From assembly GCA_046303115.1 (NCBI GenBank), contig JBKCGZ010000072.1, positions 1-19,868 on the forward strand: 19,868 nt of DNA, written 5' to 3'. Shown piece after piece: positions 16,276 through 19,868 of the stretch (position 1 is the first letter of the stretch; each line of letters opens with the position of its first letter). The stretch is from CAINEC01 sp046303115 (lineage in GTDB: Bacteria > Bacteroidota > Bacteroidia > AKYH767-A > OLB10). Position numbers and translations under genes: made by a program. The notes beneath the pieces are model-generated. The model was not told the DNA's origin. It was given only the letters and a program-made list of their open reading frames with translations, and did no database searches.

Positions 16276-16968
16276 TTACTCCATAAATTTATAACCAACA
16301 CCACGAACTGAAAAGAAATGTTTTGGCTCGGAAGGGTCATTCTCAAATAATTTTCTAAATGTAACAATGAAATTATCGATCGTTCTTGTAGAAGGATAAA
16401 CATCATATCCCCAAACAATCTCTAAAATTGACTCTCTTGAAACGACTTCATTTTTCCTTTCAACTAATAACCTCAACAATGCATTTTCTTTTTTAGTCAA
16501 ACTAATCGATTTATTAGTTGGCGTTGTGACCATCATATTTTGAAAATTGATCTGAAAGCCATCAAGGTTATATGAATTGATGCTTTCCTTAACCTCAGCA
16601 GATAAACCAGATCTTTTCAATAAAATTTGAACACGAAGCAACATTTCTTCAAGATTAAAAGGCTTGGTCAAATAATCATCTGCACCAAGTCTAAGTCCTG
16701 CAATTTTATCAGCAGAACTATTCTTAGCAGTCAAAAATAAAATTGGAACTTCCTTATTATCTAGACGGATTGCTTCACAAACCTTAAAACCATCCATCTC
16801 AGGAAGCATTACATCTAAAACAATCAAGTCAAATCGTTCTTGTTTAAACGCTTTAAGTGCCGATTTTCCATCACCTACAGCATTGACTTTGTAACCTTCT
16901 AAATCCAGATTCAGCTTAATTGTTTCCTGCAAGCTAATCTCGTCTTCCACTAAAAGTATTCGCTTCAT
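16276..16968 (-). CDS. OmpR/PhoB-family response regulator without adjacent kinase
   Basis: The 230-residue protein has a receiver domain at 1-120 with Glu8/Asp9, the phospho-acceptor Asp52 ('LIVLDVMLPEMDG'), Thr80 and Lys102 ('YLTKPFNLEEML'). A winged-helix domain spans about 130-230 ('SLTKKENALLRLLVE', 'TIDNFIVTFRKLFE', 'VRGVGYKF'). All switch residues are present, so it should be phosphorylated by a kinase encoded elsewhere. It lies between two M43 protease genes, 263 bases upstream of the same-strand left one and 219 bases from the divergent right one. Regulation of either is a reasonable guess, but no shared operator was identified. It is clearly distinct from the regulator at 9350, so it is not a recent duplicate. 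Confidence 0.92.
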   Translation of the reverse strand: MKRILLVEDEISLQETIKLNLDLEGYKVNAVGDGKSALKAFKQERFDLIVLDVMLPEMDGFKVCEAIRLDNKEVPILFLTAKNSSADKIAGLRLGADDYLTKPFNLEEMLLRVQILLKRSGLSAEVKESINSYNLDGFQINFQNMMVTTPTNKSISLTKKENALLRLLVERKNEVVSRESILEIVWGYDVYPSTRTIDNFIVTFRKLFENDPSEPKHFFSVRGVGYKFME

Positions 16969-16985
16969 AATCTTGAATTATCTGT

Positions 16986-17015
16986 CAAATATACGTAGCT
17001 ATTCACTTAATCAAA
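16986..17015 (-). promoter_or_regulatory. Promoter of the lone response regulator
   Basis: On the minus strand TATATTTG (16993-16986) is an exact -7 match, with TTTG at 17015-17012 as -33 (18-base spacing). The transcript would start near 16981, about 13 bases before the ATG at 16968. Confidence 0.6.
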
Positions 17016-17126
17016 CAATTGGATGGTTGGATAGATTTTAAAATCCAACTATTTTACAAAATAATGATACAGTAGCTCAAATTACCCGTTCAGTTAATCG
17101 TATCTAGGAAAAGTTAAATATTTAAT

Positions 17127-17134
17127 TAAATTTG
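17127..17134 (+). promoter_or_regulatory. -7 element TAAATTTG for the right-hand M43 protease
   Basis: An exact TAnnTTTG match, giving a transcript start near 17139 and a leader of about 49 bases to the ATG at 17188. No TTG is seen at the expected -33 distance. Confidence 0.5.
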
Positions 17135-17187
17135 TTACCCCAAAACAATTAGTTTCATCAAAAAACCTTAAAAGTCAAATAAACCAA

Positions 17188-19868
17188 ATGAAAAAACTAT
17201 TACTCATTGTTGCCGCTGCATTGATGATGACAGGAACTGTCACTGCTCAGCGCCAAACGGCAAAAGTTGTAAGTACTGTGCCTGCACAACGTACTTGCGG
17301 AACAGGTATTTTACCTGACGAATATGAAAACTGGATCTCTGCTAAAATGCAGGAAGATGCTGCTAATAATCAAGGCAGCAGAATTAAAACAGTATATAAT
17401 TTGCCAGTGGTTGTACACGTTATTCACAATGGTACAGCAGTGGGATCTAGTATGAATATTTCTGACGCTCAGGTGTTATCTCAAATCGCTGTATTAAATG
17501 AAGATTATAGAAAGCTGAATGCCGATACCAATTTGATTCCTTCAGTTTTTGCAGGACTAGCGGCAGATTGTGAAATAAATTTCTGTTTAGCACAAACAGA
17601 CCCTAATGGCTTGCCAACAAACGGTATAGATAGAATTGATAGAAATACGAAGGGATGGACAGCACCTCCATACGCTAAAACATATGTTGATGCTACAATC
17701 AAACCTGCTACTATCTGGGACGTTAACAAGTATCTTAATATATGGGTTTGTAACTTAAGCGGTGGATTGTTAGGATATGCAACATTCCCGCCTTCAAGTA
17801 CAAATACTGGATTGTCTGCGCCATTTGGAACAGCTACTTCTGATGGTGTTGTTATATTATACAATTCATTTGGTCGTGTTGGCGTTGTTTCAGCTCCATA
17901 TAACAAGGGACGAACAGCTACACATGAAATAGCACATTGGTTGGGATTACGTCATATTAATGGTGATTCAAACTGTAGTTCTGACTATTGTAATGATACT
18001 CCGACACAAGCCTCATTGAACTTTGGATGTCCGAATTTTCCAAAAGTATCTTGCAGTAATGGTCCAAATGGAGATATGTTCATGAATTATATGGATTACA
18101 CTGACGATGCTTGTATGTTTATGTTCACGCCTAATCAAAAGGCAAGAATGGTTACTACATTAACACATACACCTTTCCGTGTAAATCTTGCAGCTTCTAA
18201 CCGTTGTAGTCCTCCAGTAGTGGCTGCTCCAGTTGCTGCGTTCACATCAAATGTTACATCCGTTGCTGTGGGTGGTTCAGTTAATTTTACTGATCAATCT
18301 ACAAACTCTCCAACATCTTGGAGCTGGACATTCGCTGGTGGTACACCTTCGACTTCTACAGCACAAAATCCTTCAGGAATTGTTTATAATGCAGCAGGTA
18401 CATACGCTGTTACATTAACTGCAACAAATGCAAATGGCAGCAATACATTAACTCAATCAACTTATATTACAGTAACAGGCGGAACTACAATTTCATCTTG
18501 TGATACACTTTCTAACTTTGATTTAGCCACAATGACTCCATCAATAAGTGGTTCAGCTGGTTGGGGATATGTGTCTGGTCAGAATGATTATTTAGATGTT
18601 GCTAAGGCAGACAAATTCACAATTGCAGCTGCAAACAGTACAATCGATGGAACGTATATGTCATTCGGAATTGGTTCTTCCAGTGGAACAGGTCAGATTG
18701 CAACTGTAAAAGTTTGGAGCGAATCTGCAGGATTTCCTTCTACGGTTTTAGGTACTGCAACTGTTTCTTATGATTCAATCGCAGCTTATGCTTTATCAGG
18801 TGCTGAAATGTGGGTTGATTTTACACCAGACATTCCGGTTTCAGTTGGAAACGTTTATGTTGGGATTGAATTTGGTTACACAGCTGGTGATACATTAGCA
18901 CTAATTCATAGCGCTGATGGAGAAGTAACTCCAGGTACTGCCTATGAATTATGGAGTGATGGATCATGGCATGCCTATAGTGAAACTCCTGCTTCTTGGG
19001 GACTTAACGTTGCTCATTTAATTCGCCCTGTTATTTGTACAAGTGGAACATCATCAAATACAACTTGTGATTCAATTACTAATTGGGATGCAACAGTAAT
19101 GACTCCTTCGATTCTAGGATCAAGCGGTTGGGGATATGTTTCTGGCCAAAATGACTATTTAGATGTTGCTAAAGCAGATGCTTATTCAATTACAGGAACA
19201 GGTTTAACAGTTGACGGAACGTATATTGCATTTGGTATTGGATCATCAAGTGGAACAGGTCAAACTGCAACTGTTAAAGTTTGGAGTGATGCAGCGGGAT
19301 TACCTTCTACAATGTTAGGATCAGCAACAATCAGCTATGATTCAATTGCTGCTTACGCAGCTTCAGGATCTGAAATGTGGGTGGACTTTACACCAGATGT
19401 ACCAGTAACTGCAGGAACAATTTACGTAGGTGTTGAATTTGGTTATACTGCAGGTGATACTTTAGCAATCGTTCATTGTGCTGATGGTGAAATTGCAACC
19501 GGAACAGCTTATGAATTATGGAGTGATGGATCATGGCATGCATATAGTGAGACTCCTGCATCTTGGGGAGTTAATGTTGCTCACTTGATTCGTCCAGTGA
19601 TATGTAGCAATTCAAGCGTTGGTATCGAAGAAAACATACTTGGTGCTGTTAACTTATTCCCTAATCCAACTCGTGGTGAATTAACAGTCGTTTTATCAGA
19701 CGTAACTTCTGCTTCTGATATTTCATTCAGAATCTTCAACATGGTAGGCGCTGAAGTATTAACTACTTCCTTACCATCTAATGGAAATGGCACTTACCAT
19801 ATGGACTTATCGCATTTATCTCAAGGATTATATTTCGTAGAGATTAACAATGCTACTACTAAAACAGT
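17188..19868 (+). CDS. Secreted M43 metalloprotease with PKD domain and twin 180-residue repeats, T9SS cargo, 3' truncated
   Basis: The frame from ATG 17188 is open for 893 codons to the window edge with no stop. Signal peptide about 1-20 ('MKKLLLIVAALMMTGTVTAQ'). The M43 protease spans about 70-330: zinc motif His246-Glu247-x-x-His250-x-x-Gly253-x-x-His256 ('HEIAHWLGLRH') and Met-turn Met302 ('MNYMDYTDD'). A PKD domain follows (about 346-430, 'AAFTSNVTSVAVGGSVNFTD'). Two tandem repeats are bounded by cysteines at 438/617 and 627/806. A T9SS type A sorting domain begins near 810 ('LFPNPTRGELTVVL', 'QGLYFVEI'); such domains normally end within about ten residues of where the window stops. It should be exported through Sec and T9SS. 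The catalytic part is paralogous to the protease at 13796, while the C-terminal modules differ. The repeat family is not one I can name; a beta-sandwich adhesion or binding role is inference. Confidence 0.92.
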   Translation, partial: MKKLLLIVAAALMMTGTVTAQRQTAKVVSTVPAQRTCGTGILPDEYENWISAKMQEDAANNQGSRIKTVYNLPVVVHVIHNGTAVGSSMNISDAQVLSQIAVLNEDYRKLNADTNLIPSVFAGLAADCEINFCLAQTDPNGLPTNGIDRIDRNTKGWTAPPYAKTYVDATIKPATIWDVNKYLNIWVCNLSGGLLGYATFPPSSTNTGLSAPFGTATSDGVVILYNSFGRVGVVSAPYNKGRTATHEIAHWLGLRHINGDSNCSSDYCNDTPTQASLNFGCPNFPKVSCSNGPNGDMFMNYMDYTDDACMFMFTPNQKARMVTTLTHTPFRVNLAASNRCSPPVVAAPVAAFTSNVTSVAVGGSVNFTDQSTNSPTSWSWTFAGGTPSTSTAQNPSGIVYNAAGTYAVTLTATNANGSNTLTQSTYITVTGGTTISSCDTLSNFDLATMTPSISGSAGWGYVSGQNDYLDVAKADKFTIAAANSTIDGTYMSFGIGSSSGTGQIATVKVWSESAGFPSTVLGTATVSYDSIAAYALSGAEMWVDFTPDIPVSVGNVYVGIEFGYTAGDTLALIHSADGEVTPGTAYELWSDGSWHAYSETPASWGLNVAHLIRPVICTSGTSSNTTCDSITNWDATVMTPSILGSSGWGYVSGQNDYLDVAKADAYSITGTGLTVDGTYIAFGIGSSSGTGQTATVKVWSDAAGLPSTMLGSATISYDSIAAYAASGSEMWVDFTPDVPVTAGTIYVGVEFGYTAGDTLAIVHCADGEIATGTAYELWSDGSWHAYSETPASWGVNVAHLIRPVICSNSSVGIEENILGAVNLFPNPTRGELTVVLSDVTSASDISFRIFNMVGAEVLTTSLPSNGNGTYHMDLSHLSQGLYFVEINNATTKT
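18499..19605 (+). repeat. Twin 180-residue cysteine-bounded repeats in the right-hand protease
   Basis: Copy 1 is 18499-19038 and copy 2 is 19066-19605, each exactly 540 bases, offset by 567. A hand alignment needs no gap and gives roughly three-quarters identical residues. Blocks such as 'GWGYVSGQNDYLDVAKAD', 'FGIGSSSGTGQ' and 'YELWSDGSWHAYSETPASWG' are unchanged. Many third codon positions differ between copies, so the duplication is not very recent. Confidence 0.9.

Noticed and set aside
16073..16294. 73-codon plus-strand frame between the left protease and the lone regulator
   Set aside because: Low-complexity Lys/Asn/Ile-rich translation, overlaps the regulator's 3' end antisense, and covers the likely protease promoter region; nothing protein-like.
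17505..17906. 133-codon minus-strand frame
   Set aside because: Lies wholly antisense to the M43 catalytic domain of the right-hand protease, which has clear motifs; it is a shadow of that gene.
19581..19793. 70-codon minus-strand frame at the right edge
   Set aside because: Antisense to the T9SS sorting domain of the right-hand protease; no independent start signal or recognisable protein.

Overview
The window looks like chromosome of a low-GC Bacteroidota. The grounds are two secreted proteases that end in type IX secretion (T9SS) type A sorting domains, a PorE-like OmpA protein, a DUF5916 outer-membrane protein, a DUF4369-type thioredoxin-fold protein, and repeated TAnnTTTG -7 promoter elements with weak or absent Shine-Dalgarno sequences. 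I cannot fix the order or genus. I see no tRNA, rRNA, insertion sequence, CRISPR array or prophage. Genes are tightly packed, and several convergent pairs overlap or abut at their stop codons.

Left part (1-5126). The 3' end of a beta-propeller/OmpA envelope gene converges, across a bidirectional terminator, on a secreted TlpA-like thiol oxidoreductase. An AT-rich 305-base gap follows. Next is a translationally coupled pair of unknown single-pass membrane proteins (132 and 44 residues, TAATG overlap), a small outer-membrane beta-barrel gene, and a thioredoxin-like gene whose start I move to an ATG just behind a clear promoter.

Middle part (5107-13720). A large DUF5916 outer-membrane protein is transcribed divergently from a sensor kinase/response regulator operon of RprX/RprY type. 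The two promoters lie back to back in an 89-104 base gap. Then come a secreted or membrane-anchored glutathione peroxidase, a four-helix membrane protein of the phage_holin_4_2/YvlD family, and a 909-residue AddB-like PD-(D/E)XK nuclease with Fe-S cysteines but no visible Walker A.

Right part (13747-19868). Two paralogous M43 (pappalysin-like) metalloproteases with T9SS tails flank a second OmpR-type regulator that has no kinase in the window. The left protease (738 residues, minus strand) carries two FnIII domains and a PPC-like domain. The right one (plus strand) runs open from 17188 off the window end, and carries a PKD domain and two exactly equal 180-residue cysteine-bounded repeats. This block is the most interesting region: a secreted-protease locus with module shuffling and a possible dedicated regulator. 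The PorE-like protein at the left edge could belong to the machine that exports such proteases, but that link is inference.
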